64,000 nt of DNA, from NCBI GenBank assembly GCA_016712345.1, contig JADJRH010000011.1, positions 992,001 to 1,056,000 on the forward strand, written 5' to 3'. This document shows, piece after piece, positions 53,847 to 62,111 of this stretch. The stretch comes from Polyangiaceae bacterium (GTDB lineage Bacteria; Myxococcota_A; Polyangia; Polyangiales; Polyangiaceae). A program made the translations under genes and the position numbers. The notes beneath the pieces are model-generated. The model was not told where the DNA came from. It did no database searches and saw nothing but the letters and a program-made list of their open reading frames with translations. Position 1 is the stretch's first letter; each line of letters opens with the position of its first letter.

Positions 53847-55243
53847 TCTCGTTTGGGCATGACGGCGATCAAAAACGTGTACACAAGACAACCGCAACCC
53901 ACGAAACGCTTTATTTCGCCGACCTGTACGAACGTGTGAAAGACGCCGCGAACGCCATCACCGAGCGATTTTATGTGTACTCGCCTGAACGAGTGATCGC
54001 AATTGTAACACGCGGAGGCAATCAACCGGGCACAACGTATGTGCACGCCGACCATTTGGGATCGGTGGATGTACTCACCGACGCCGATGGGAAGGTCACC
54101 GAGCGGCGCAGTTACGATGCCTTCGGCCAGCGGCGAAATCCCGAGTGGGGCGCCCCGATACCGGCCAGCTTTCCAGATTCGATTTCGCTTGGATTTACCG
54201 GCCACGAAGACGATGGGGAGATCGGCCTCGTGAACATGAAGGGGCGAATGTTTGATCCCAAGTTGGGTAGGTTTGTGAGCACCGACCCAATTGTGCAGGA
54301 TTGGACATTCAGTCAGGCGTGGAACCCTTACAGCTACGTTTTCAACAATCCGTTGACCTATACTGACCCAAGCGGATTTGACGGCGAACCCAAGCGCGAG
54401 CCGGGCGTGGTGTACATGCCGGAGGCAAATATCAAGGTGCCAATGCCCGCAAGCGGAGCTGGGTTACCCAAGGAGGACAAGCCCAAAGAAGAGAAGAAAC
54501 ACGGGGTGGGTGAAGGCGAAAACGATGTCAATACAACTGGGTTGATCACACCATTGGTTGAACCCGAAGAAGAAGGGGAAGACGATCAACCGTGGTACAA
54601 AAACCCGGTGGTGGAAGCCATGGCGGGAGCCTTCAACGGTGCTCTTCTCGGTATCGTGCCATTTGCTGGAGCAGGTGAGCAAATTGCACAGGAAAACGGC
54701 CTGATCGAGCGGCGTTCAGTAGCGTTTGAACGTGGGAAAGCGCTTGGGATGATCGGCGGCGGACTGTACACCACCGCCACATCCATCAGTGGGGAGATCG
54801 GCGGCGGGTTGCTGTCTGCAACGGGTGTTGGAGCGGTCGTGGGCGTTCCAGCGATCGCGATTTCTACAGCCGGGGTGTTGGGTGGATCGGCGAACGTTTT
54901 GGCAGGTGTCAACGCGTGGATGTCCGCGCCGAAAGGTGATGGCGCGGCGTCACAAGCGGGATCGAAGCTGCCAAACGAAAAAATAGCTGCACCGCCGACA
55001 AAACGAGGAAACGCACCCAAGGGGGATGACGGACACCCGGTAGAGCTTCATCACCGCGGACAAAAAGCGGATGGGCCCATTGATGAGATGACAAGAACCG
55101 ACCATCGTGCGAAAGGTAATTTCTCGAAAAACCACTCGAACACTGGGCAGAAACCTAGCGAGATCGACCGCGCGCAGTGGAAGAGGGAACAAAAAGACTA
55201 CTGGGAAGGAGAATGGGACAGTGGCCGCTTCACTGAAAAATGA
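53843..55243 (+). CDS. RHS toxin, part 3: RHS core end and LHH-type HNH nuclease tip
   Basis: The formal start GTG at 53843 is probably just the resumption of the frame. It contains 'YVHADHLGSVDVLTDADG', the core end 'GRFVSTDPIVQDW....NPYSYVFNNPLTYTDPSGF', a Lys/Glu linker, then a hydrophobic glycine-rich pretoxin stretch (about 255-370). The C-terminal ~70 residues look like the LHH family of HNH/EndoVII nucleases: 'PVELHHRGQ' (His403, His404), 'DEMTRTDHR', 'NHSNTG' and 'IDR.QWKREQKDYWEGEW'. The next gene overlaps the end and is the likely immunity gene. Confidence 0.87.
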   Translation: MISFGHDGDQKRVHKTTATHETLYFADLYERVKDAANAITERFYVYSPERVIAIVTRGGNQPGTTYVHADHLGSVDVLTDADGKVTERRSYDAFGQRRNPEWGAPIPASFPDSISLGFTGHEDDGEIGLVNMKGRMFDPKLGRFVSTDPIVQDWTFSQAWNPYSYVFNNPLTYTDPSGFDGEPKREPGVVYMPEANIKVPMPASGAGLPKEDKPKEEKKHGVGEGENDVNTTGLITPLVEPEEEGEDDQPWYKNPVVEAMAGAFNGALLGIVPFAGAGEQIAQENGLIERRSVAFERGKALGMIGGGLYTTATSISGEIGGGLLSATGVGAVVGVPAIAISTAGVLGGSANVLAGVNAWMSAPKGDGAASQAGSKLPNEKIAAPPTKRGNAPKGDDGHPVELHHRGQKADGPIDEMTRTDHRAKGNFSKNHSNTGQKPSEIDRAQWKREQKDYWEGEWDSGRFTEK

Positions 55244-55643
55244 AAGCACGGTGCTGCGTTTCGATGACACGCATTCGCAGCGGTCCGTAGTGCTCGAAGA
55301 CGACGGGCGCGTTGCGTACGCTTACCTTCTTGTCGAGGATAGGATCGTTGGTGACGTATGGCTTTATAATGTAGCACCAACTCCCGAAGCACCCGAATGG
55401 CCGGATCGGTCGAAAATGCCATTCCTGAATCCAAGGGGTTTTGTTCAAACAAACACGGTGGAACCCAGGATAACGCACACCGCACTGATTCGCTGTGACT
55501 GGGATGATGCCGGTGTTGACGTTCTCATTGATGGGATACGTGTCGCCCGACTTGCAACCGGGGCAAAGCCTGGATGGTCGAGGCTAGCCCTCAAAGCGGG
55601 ACCGCTGGCCCGGCCGTTGTCCGAGGGTGTGACATCCGGGTAG
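55221..55643 (+). CDS. Putative immunity protein to the RHS nuclease
   Basis: A 140-residue protein from the GTG at 55221 (AAGGAG ten bases upstream), overlapping the toxin's last 23 bases. It starts 'ASLKNESTVLRFDD' and is beta-rich and acidic, with 'EDDGRVAYAYLLVEDRIVGD'. It has no signal, no transmembrane segment and no family I recognise. Its place directly after the toxin tip, overlapping and in the same direction, is the standard position for a polymorphic-toxin immunity gene. An upstream in-frame start (55107) would overlap far more. Confidence 0.72.
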   Translation: MAASLKNESTVLRFDDTHSQRSVVLEDDGRVAYAYLLVEDRIVGDVWLYNVAPTPEAPEWPDRSKMPFLNPRGFVQTNTVEPRITHTALIRCDWDDAGVDVLIDGIRVARLATGAKPGWSRLALKAGPLARPLSEGVTSG

Positions 55644-55710
55644 CTGTCTTTCGCGAGTCAGCGCGCGCCCTCGCCGACACGGGCCGGTCATCAAATTCCG
55701 GGCGGGCTCA

Positions 55711-58700
55711 TCAGGCTGCTTCCGTAGTGGCAGGTGAGCCTTCGTGTGGTTGGGAAGAGTTCACTCTCCTTGTGAATAAAGTGTACACAACGGGCAGTAC
55801 AAGCAAGGTAAGCAATGTGGCTGTGAGGAGGCCGCCGATGACCACGGTGGCCAGGGGCCGCTGCACTTCAGCGCCGGGGAGGGTAGAAAGCGCCATGGGT
55901 AGAAAGCCGAGCGACGCAACAAGGGCTGTCATGAGCACGGGGCGCAAACGCCCTTGAGCGGCGCGCGCAATCGCTTCTGCGGGGGGAACACCACGTTCTT
56001 CTTCTTGGCGGGCGAAGGCGACCATGACAAGGCCGTTGAGCACGGCCACGCCGAAAAGCGCGACGAAGCCGACGCCTGCCGAGATTGAAAACGGTATGTC
56101 CCGAATGTAGAGGGCGACAACAGCGCCGACGACGGCAAAGGGAACATTCAGAAAAATCAAAAGAGCTGCTTTTACAGATCTGAATGCCATCCATAGCAAA
56201 AACAAAATCAACGCGAGCGCGAGGGGTACAACAATGCCGAGTCTGGCTTTTGCCTCGGTATAGTGGTGAAACTGACCTCCCCATTCAGCCCTGTAGCCAA
56301 TGGGTAAGGTCACACTTTTTTGGACAAGGCGTTGCGCGTCGCCCACGACGGACATCAAGTCGCGTCCGCGGACGTTAAACTCCACTGTTAAGCGGCGTGA
56401 CTGCGCTTCACGGCTGACTTGCGCGGGCCCGGTTACAAATTGGAGTTGAGCCACGTCGCCCAATGGGACAACCTGACCCGTCACGGCGCGCATGGGTAGA
56501 GCGGCCAATGTGTCGAGATCCCCATCAAACCCGTGCCGCGTTTTGACAACCATTCCAAACCGGCGTTCACCCTCCAACACTTCACCCACCGAGTGACCCA
56601 CCGCCAATGTTTCGGCCACTTGGTTAACATCCAAAATGGTGAGACCGTATCTTGCCAACCGCGCGCGGTCCGGGATGATCCGCAGGTAACGCAATCCGGC
56701 CACCTGTTCTACCCGTACATCTTCAGCCCCGGGGACGTTTTTTAAAAGCTCCGCAGCCTCACTGCCGAGCCGTGCCAATTCATCGAGATCCGGGCCGTAA
56801 AATACGACGGCAACGTCGGACCTGACACCGGCAACAAGCTCGTTTGTGCGCATTTCAATCGGTTGAGAAAGGCCGGCCGCCACTTCTGGAACGGCCTCTT
56901 CAACACGTTCGGAAACATCGCGTGCAACGTCTTCTTTTGTGCGACCGTTTGCCCATTCAGATCTGTCTTTTAGAGCAATGTACACATCGGTTTGCTCAAG
57001 GCCCATGGGATCGGTTGCAAGTTCCGGCGCGCCTGTTTTACTGACCACGTGCGCCACTTCTGGAATGGTTTTAATGGCGGTTTCCATTCGAAGGCAGGTT
57101 TGCACCGATTCACTGAGGGCGATGCCGGGCAAGCGCCGCGCCTCTACGAGAACGTCCCCTTCATCCAATCGGGGTATAAATTCTGCCCCGATGCGGGTAA
57201 ACAACCCTACTGCCCCTGCGAGTAGAAAAACGGCGGCACCCAGCGTGACCCATCTGAATTGAGTGGCGCGTTTGAGCACGGGCGCAAATGCGGCATGGGC
57301 TTTGCGAATCATCCATGTTTCGTGGTGGCCTTGTTGCGGCCGAACAAGCAGGCTGGTGAGCACGGGCACAAGGGTGAGCGAAAGGACAAAAGCGCCGCCC
57401 AACGCCAACAAAACAGTGATGGCCATGGGGCGAAATAACTTTCCCTCGGTGCCTGTCAGGGCCAAAATGGGTAGGTACACAAGGGCGATAATGGCCTCGC
57501 CAAACACCGAGGCTGACCGCACCTCCATTGTGGCCGATCGGACGGTGGAGAGCCGCTCCTCGCCTGTCAGATCGCGCCCGAGGTGAGAACGTTGCTCTCC
57601 CAAGCGCCGAACGGAATTTTCAACGATGATCACGGCTCCATCGACGAGCAGTCCAAAGTCAACCGCACCGAGGCTCATCAGGTTTCCTGACAGTCCAAAC
57701 ACGTTCATCAAAATGAGCGCAAACAGCAAACTGAGGGGGATGGTGACCGCACAGACAATGCCCGCTCGCAAATCGCCGAGCAATACAAACAAGACCAAAA
57801 CAACAAGCAGCGCCCCTTCTGTCAGATTTCTGGCAACGGTTGAAACGGTGCGGTCCACCAGGGCCGATCGGTCATAAAACGCTTCAATTCGAGTGCCTTC
57901 AGGGAGGGAAGGTTGCAGCGCCGCAAGCTTGTCTTTTACGGCTTGGGTGACAGTGCGGGAGTTTTCACCGAGGAGCATGAGGGCGAGGCCCACGACCACT
58001 TCACCCTTACCATCTTTGGTGGCGGCTCCTTTGCGCAGACGCGGGCCAAATTGTACATCGGCCACCGTTTCAACGGTGATGGGTACACCCTGCGGGGTGG
58101 CTCCAACAACCACGTGGCGCAGGTCATCAAGGCTTTTTACCAACCCATTTGTGCCAATGACAAAGTGTTCGCGATTGTGTTCAATATACCCGCCTCCGGC
58201 GTTTGAGTTTGACTTTTCGATCGCCTCGGCCACATGGCTGATCGAAAGGCCCGCCGCTTGGAGGCGGCTTGGGTCAATCACAATTTGATACTGCCGATCT
58301 TCCCCTCCAAAACTGTTGACCTCCACAATGCCGGGTACACTTCGAAGTTGAGGCGCAATATGCCAGTCGAGCAGCTCTTCCAGTTGCATCACCGTCAGGT
58401 TGTTGTTTTGAACGGTAAACTGGTAGATCTCCCCAAGGCCCGATGTGATGGGCCCCATTTCAGGGCTGCCGTACGTTTTGGGCACCGCATTGTCGGCTTC
58501 GCGCAGCCTTTCTCCCACAAGTTGGCGCGCAAAATAGATGTCGGTACCGTCTTCAAAGACAATGGTCACGACAGAGATTCCATATTTCGAAATCGATCGA
58601 ATCTCGGTGGTTTTGGGGATGCCTGCCATTGTCCGCTCCACGGGAACGGTCACGTATTGTTCCACTTCAACGGGGGATAATGCCGGCGCCGAAGTGATAA

Positions 58701-58851
58701 TTTGAACCTGGACGGTGGTTACGTCAGGCACTGCGTCAATTGGTAGAGTCAGCGCGGCGCGCACACCCACAATCACGAACAATAACGTGGTAAATAACAC
58801 CACGGCTCGGTTGCGAAGCGACCAGTCAACAAGCGCTGCGAGGAGGGCCAT
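55711..58851 (-). CDS. czcA: Heavy-metal RND efflux pump, CzcA type
   Basis: A full 1046-residue inner-membrane proton-driven pump. The TM4 motif reads 'GAVDFGLLVDGAVIIVENSV', the Asp-Phe-Gly...Asp...Glu pattern of divalent-cation (Co/Zn/Cd/Ni) HME-RND pumps rather than the Cu/Ag CusA type. The N terminus 'LVDWSLRNRAVVLF', 'SISKYGISVVTIVFEDGTDI' and a C-terminal TM bundle agree with the family. It is the last gene of a czcCBA-type operon and lies two bases after czcB. Its stop faces the RHS immunity gene 67 bases away. Confidence 0.95.
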   Translation of the reverse strand: MALLAALVDWSLRNRAVVLFTTLLFVIVGVRAALTLPIDAVPDVTTVQVQIITSAPALSPVEVEQYVTVPVERTMAGIPKTTEIRSISKYGISVVTIVFEDGTDIYFARQLVGERLREADNAVPKTYGSPEMGPITSGLGEIYQFTVQNNNLTVMQLEELLDWHIAPQLRSVPGIVEVNSFGGEDRQYQIVIDPSRLQAAGLSISHVAEAIEKSNSNAGGGYIEHNREHFVIGTNGLVKSLDDLRHVVVGATPQGVPITVETVADVQFGPRLRKGAATKDGKGEVVVGLALMLLGENSRTVTQAVKDKLAALQPSLPEGTRIEAFYDRSALVDRTVSTVARNLTEGALLVVLVLFVLLGDLRAGIVCAVTIPLSLLFALILMNVFGLSGNLMSLGAVDFGLLVDGAVIIVENSVRRLGEQRSHLGRDLTGEERLSTVRSATMEVRSASVFGEAIIALVYLPILALTGTEGKLFRPMAITVLLALGGAFVLSLTLVPVLTSLLVRPQQGHHETWMIRKAHAAFAPVLKRATQFRWVTLGAAVFLLAGAVGLFTRIGAEFIPRLDEGDVLVEARRLPGIALSESVQTCLRMETAIKTIPEVAHVVSKTGAPELATDPMGLEQTDVYIALKDRSEWANGRTKEDVARDVSERVEEAVPEVAAGLSQPIEMRTNELVAGVRSDVAVVFYGPDLDELARLGSEAAELLKNVPGAEDVRVEQVAGLRYLRIIPDRARLARYGLTILDVNQVAETLAVGHSVGEVLEGERRFGMVVKTRHGFDGDLDTLAALPMRAVTGQVVPLGDVAQLQFVTGPAQVSREAQSRRLTVEFNVRGRDLMSVVGDAQRLVQKSVTLPIGYRAEWGGQFHHYTEAKARLGIVVPLALALILFLLWMAFRSVKAALLIFLNVPFAVVGAVVALYIRDIPFSISAGVGFVALFGVAVLNGLVMVAFARQEEERGVPPAEAIARAAQGRLRPVLMTALVASLGFLPMALSTLPGAEVQRPLATVVIGGLLTATLLTLLVLPVVYTLFTRRVNSSQPHEGSPATTEAA

Positions 58852-58853
58852 GG

Positions 58854-60026
58854 TTATTCTTCCTCCGCAAATGCGCTTTTTAGGACGGCGCTTTTGAGCG
58901 TGAAAACGCCTTCTACAACAACACTTTCGTTTTCATCCAACCCTGAAAGCACTTCGACCTTACCAAGCGCCGATGCGCCGAGGATCACTTCGTGCAATTC
59001 AAACTCGCCCCCGGGTAGTTGAACAAACACCACCGGTTTGTTACCAATTTCTGTAACAGCGCCGCGCGCGATGACGAGCGACAGTGGTTTTGAGCTTTCT
59101 TCACCGGTTGAAACGCGCGCCACACCAAACAACCCAAGGCGAAGTTGGTTGTCAGGGTTGGAAAGGAGAATCCGCGCGGTGATGGTGCGCGCCACAGGGT
59201 CTACCTGTTTTCCCAAAAATTCGAGCTTGCCGGGGAAATGTTGGGTTGGAAATGCGTTTAGCTCGACATCGGCTGATGTTCCCTCACGCAGTTGACCCAA
59301 GTCTTTTTCAAAGACGCGCCCCAAAAACCAGACTTGGGAGAGATCGGCCACCGTGGCGATGACGGTGGTTCTGGCGACGGGTTGACCTACCACTGCGTCG
59401 CGACCCACGACCACCCCACGGAGAGGTGTACGCAACGAAAGTGACGCCCCACCTGTGGCGCTCGCACCGAGGGAAGAAAGCTCGGCGGCGAGGCTCTGAG
59501 ACTCGGCTTCAAGCGCGGATGCCGCTGCATCGGCATTTTCATATTCCTGAGCGGCGGCGAGATTTCGCTCGACAAGGTGTTTGAGGCGATCGGCATTGGA
59601 GCGCGCCGCTTTGGCCTGCGCTTTTGTGGATGCGAGAGCGCCTCTGACTTTGCTCAACTCGGGCACGCGGATGACGGCAAGTAAGTCCCCCTTTTCTACA
59701 AGCGACCCTTCTTTGAAGGCCACGCGTTCAATCCGTCCTTCAACAGGAGGGGCCACGTGGGCAACCCGATCGGGATCGGCAGTAACCTCACCGGGTAGGT
59801 TGAGCACTTTGGCCAGTTTTTCACGACGAACGGGGGCTGTGGTGATTTTGGCGGCGGTGATGACTTCTTCTGTCAACTTTACGCGTTTGGGTAGATCCGC
59901 ATGTTCGTGGTCAGCGGTTGCCGAAGGGGAATGCCCCGTGGTGGACTCGGAAGGGGTAGATTTTTCTGACGAGGAACAAGCCGTCAGGGATATCACTAGC
60001 AGGGGCAAGACAAGGCGAGTGTTCAT
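58854..60026 (-). CDS. czcB: RND periplasmic adaptor, CzcB type, lipoprotein
   Basis: A 390-residue adaptor linking the pump to the outer-membrane channel. The lipobox is 'VISLTAC', followed by a His-rich stretch ('ADHEHADLP') that may bind metal. Family stretches include 'LPGEVTADPDRVAHVAPPVEGRI', the hairpin helices ~115-180, and 'DLSQVWFLGRVFEKDL'. Its ATG overlaps the czcC stop (ATGA), so the two are translationally coupled. Confidence 0.93.
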   Translation of the reverse strand: MNTRLVLPLLVISLTACSSSEKSTPSESTTGHSPSATADHEHADLPKRVKLTEEVITAAKITTAPVRREKLAKVLNLPGEVTADPDRVAHVAPPVEGRIERVAFKEGSLVEKGDLLAVIRVPELSKVRGALASTKAQAKAARSNADRLKHLVERNLAAAQEYENADAAASALEAESQSLAAELSSLGASATGGASLSLRTPLRGVVVGRDAVVGQPVARTTVIATVADLSQVWFLGRVFEKDLGQLREGTSADVELNAFPTQHFPGKLEFLGKQVDPVARTITARILLSNPDNQLRLGLFGVARVSTGEESSKPLSLVIARGAVTEIGNKPVVFVQLPGGEFELHEVILGASALGKVEVLSGLDENESVVVEGVFTLKSAVLKSAFAEEE

Positions 60027-61312
60027 TGTGTACCCCCTTCAAGAGCAATCCCCGCGGCCTGGGCCAACTCGACCGACGCGATGCACAGAGCGCGTTTCGC
60101 CTGGAGGTGGGTGAGCAGCAGGTCTAACAGGGCCTGTTCCGCAGGGGCAGCTTCGCGCAATGCGAGTCGGCCGTTTTGTACTTCTGTCGCCAGGTTTTGG
60201 ATGCTCTTTTGAGCGCGTGAAAGTTTGTCGGCTGAAACGGTGTCCACCTCGGCTTTTCGAGAAGCGAATTCTGACAGGGCAAGGGTCAGTTGAGTGGACG
60301 TTTTGGTGCGCGCGGCTTCTGCCTCGACGGCGGCTTTGCGGGCAAGGGCCGACGCTTCACTGATTTCACCCGCTTGTGTACGCGTAACGGGATGGGGTAG
60401 AGGAATGGGTAGAGAGATGCCGCCGCCGATGACGGTTTCGTCAAACCCGTCGCGCTGGACAAAGATCGAAAGGGTGATGTTGGGGATGCGTGACCTTTCG
60501 AGCAGATCTACCCTTGCCAGTTGACCCTGCTTTTCAGCCTCGGCGACTTGAGCTTCAAGCGGATTGGAGGGTGGTTTGAGAGCGTTTTTTTGCGCGAGAT
60601 CAAGGGCCAATCGAAGGGGAGTCAGATCCCCTTCCACCTGTAAAGAGGGCAGCGAGGGATCGCGTGTCCACAGCGCACCGAGGGCGGCGCGAGCGGCTTT
60701 TTCTCGACGCTCTGCGGTGAGGCGAGCCATTGTGGAACGGAGAGCTGTCGCTTCGGCCAATTCTGAATCGACCCCGGCGGAAAGTCCCTTTTCGGAGGAG
60801 AGTTGCAGGGCGGTGGCGGTGGCAAGGTGAAGCGCTTCTACCCGTCGGGAGAGAGCGGTTTCTTCAGCGGCGGCGAGGGCCTCAAAGTAAGCTTTCCAGG
60901 CGGCGGCTGCCACTTCTCTTTCGGTGAGCGTTTTTCGCTTTTCTTCGACGGTTTTGTCGGCCTCCGCTACTTTTTGACGAGCGCCGCGCTGACCCCCGAT
61001 CTCGATTTCTTGAGAAAGGTTTGTGTACACATTCACAACTTGGGGTGTATTGGTCGCGGAGCGGGCTGCCACACTGACACTCAGCACCGGAGCCGAGGGC
61101 AACACAACCTCTGCCGCTTCTTTTCTACCCTCGGCGGCCTTGACCGATTCGGTACCCGAACGCGCCGAAAAGCTGGCCCGAACCGCGCAACTGACAACGT
61201 TGGCGCGGGTTGCCTTGTCTCCGCAGGCCGTCATTTCTGCCTGCGAGTTGAGCGAAATTGTGGTTGCGGAGAGACCTACCCAAAAGGCCGCCGCACGCGA
61301 TGTCCATTTCAT
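60023..61312 (-). CDS. czcC: TolC-family outer-membrane channel, CzcC type
   Basis: A 429-residue protein from the ATG at 61312 (AAGGTG in front) with a signal peptide ending near 'ISLNSQAE'. Long helical stretches ('ATALQLSSEKGLSAGVDSEL', 'SKAEVDTVSADKLSRAQK'-like) and beta segments ('NITLSIFVQRDGFDETVIGG') match the outer-membrane efflux protein fold. Starts further upstream at 61483 would add a non-signal leader. It is the first pump gene of the operon. Confidence 0.9.
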   Translation of the reverse strand: MKWTSRAAAFWVGLSATTISLNSQAEMTACGDKATRANVVSCAVRASFSARSGTESVKAAEGRKEAAEVVLPSAPVLSVSVAARSATNTPQVVNVYTNLSQEIEIGGQRGARQKVAEADKTVEEKRKTLTEREVAAAAWKAYFEALAAAEETALSRRVEALHLATATALQLSSEKGLSAGVDSELAEATALRSTMARLTAERREKAARAALGALWTRDPSLPSLQVEGDLTPLRLALDLAQKNALKPPSNPLEAQVAEAEKQGQLARVDLLERSRIPNITLSIFVQRDGFDETVIGGGISLPIPLPHPVTRTQAGEISEASALARKAAVEAEAARTKTSTQLTLALSEFASRKAEVDTVSADKLSRAQKSIQNLATEVQNGRLALREAAPAEQALLDLLLTHLQAKRALCIASVELAQAAGIALEGGTQ

Positions 61313-61591
61313 TTTCAAACACCTTGGCCCTGAAAAACGTGCGATCCGCCACATCTGATGTGGTAGAAAATGCACAACCCATCGGTGGGGCGCGCTCCTG
61401 AACGCGGGCGTCTTCCCATGCGGGTTGATCATTGGGTCGGCCATTTTATTGCCGAGCAATGAGGTGCAACTCCACCGGTGCAAGCGCCTGCACTGTCAGG
61501 TCGCGCCGCGGAACTTCAGGCTGAGTGGCCGGTATTTTCGTGACGAGCAGCCTCGATCACGCGTTTGAGTGAGAAAAACACCGGCCACGCG

Positions 61592-61975
61592 CTAGACGCG
61601 AGGCGGGCGGTAAATTCCACTTGGGTAGGTGGAAAGCGGTGGGCCCTGCGCGGCCGGAAAACCAACCGACTGAATGTGGGGCAACACAACGCTCAACTGG
61701 GTAGGTTGAAACGGTACGGGAAGAGCCGGTGTGGAATGTGTACAATGGCAACTGGCGCAACCGGGTGGACAGTCAGAATCATCAGAACAGTCTGACGCCG
61801 GGTGTTCACCCCCGTGGGTTGCCACCCAGATATCCACAGCAAAGTGCAGAACCCCCGAGAGGGAGAGGGCGAGGCAAGCGGCCAGCACGCGCAACAGAAG
61901 GACAAGCGCGCGCGCGATTTTGCCCTTGGCCGGCTTTGGGCCTTTGGGTCGCGTGCGGGTCCAACGAGGACGCAT
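61592..61975 (-). CDS. Small membrane protein with Cys/His cluster at the head of the metal-efflux operon
   Basis: A 127-residue protein with a basic N terminus, one transmembrane helix ('ALVLLLRVLAACLALSLSGVL') and a following segment 'HGGEHPASDCSDDSDCPPGC' then 'ASCHCTH'. The five Cys and several His suggest metal sensing or binding. The gene reads toward czcC, 279 bases away, and is divergent from the multicopper oxidase. I recognise no named family; the link to metals is inferred from the cluster and the context. Confidence 0.68.
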   Translation of the reverse strand: MRPRWTRTRPKGPKPAKGKIARALVLLLRVLAACLALSLSGVLHFAVDIWVATHGGEHPASDCSDDSDCPPGCASCHCTHSTPALPVPFQPTQLSVVLPHIQSVGFPAAQGPPLSTYPSGIYRPPRV

Positions 61976-62111
61976 TAACTGCTATTACGATAGGACCGCG
62001 CCTGTGGCAAGCCTCAACTTCCGGCGCCGCATCACTTGTAACTCTTGTTGACGCGGCGGCCGTTCAATGGTGCCCTGTGTGTCCGTCAGACCTCTACCCA
62101 CGGTGAACACG
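61976..62111. promoter_or_regulatory. Divergent promoter region, metal-efflux operon / multicopper oxidase
   Basis: These 136 bases separate the leftward small-protein/czc genes from the rightward oxidase. Shared metal-responsive control is likely from layout, but no operator palindrome was identified. TCTACCC occurs near 62092. Confidence 0.4.

Noticed and set aside
55711..61312. Cu/Ag (CusCBA) assignment of the efflux operon
   Set aside because: The pump's TM4 motif has the Asp-Phe-Gly form of Zn/Co/Cd/Ni pumps, so CzcCBA type is preferred despite the nearby multicopper oxidase.
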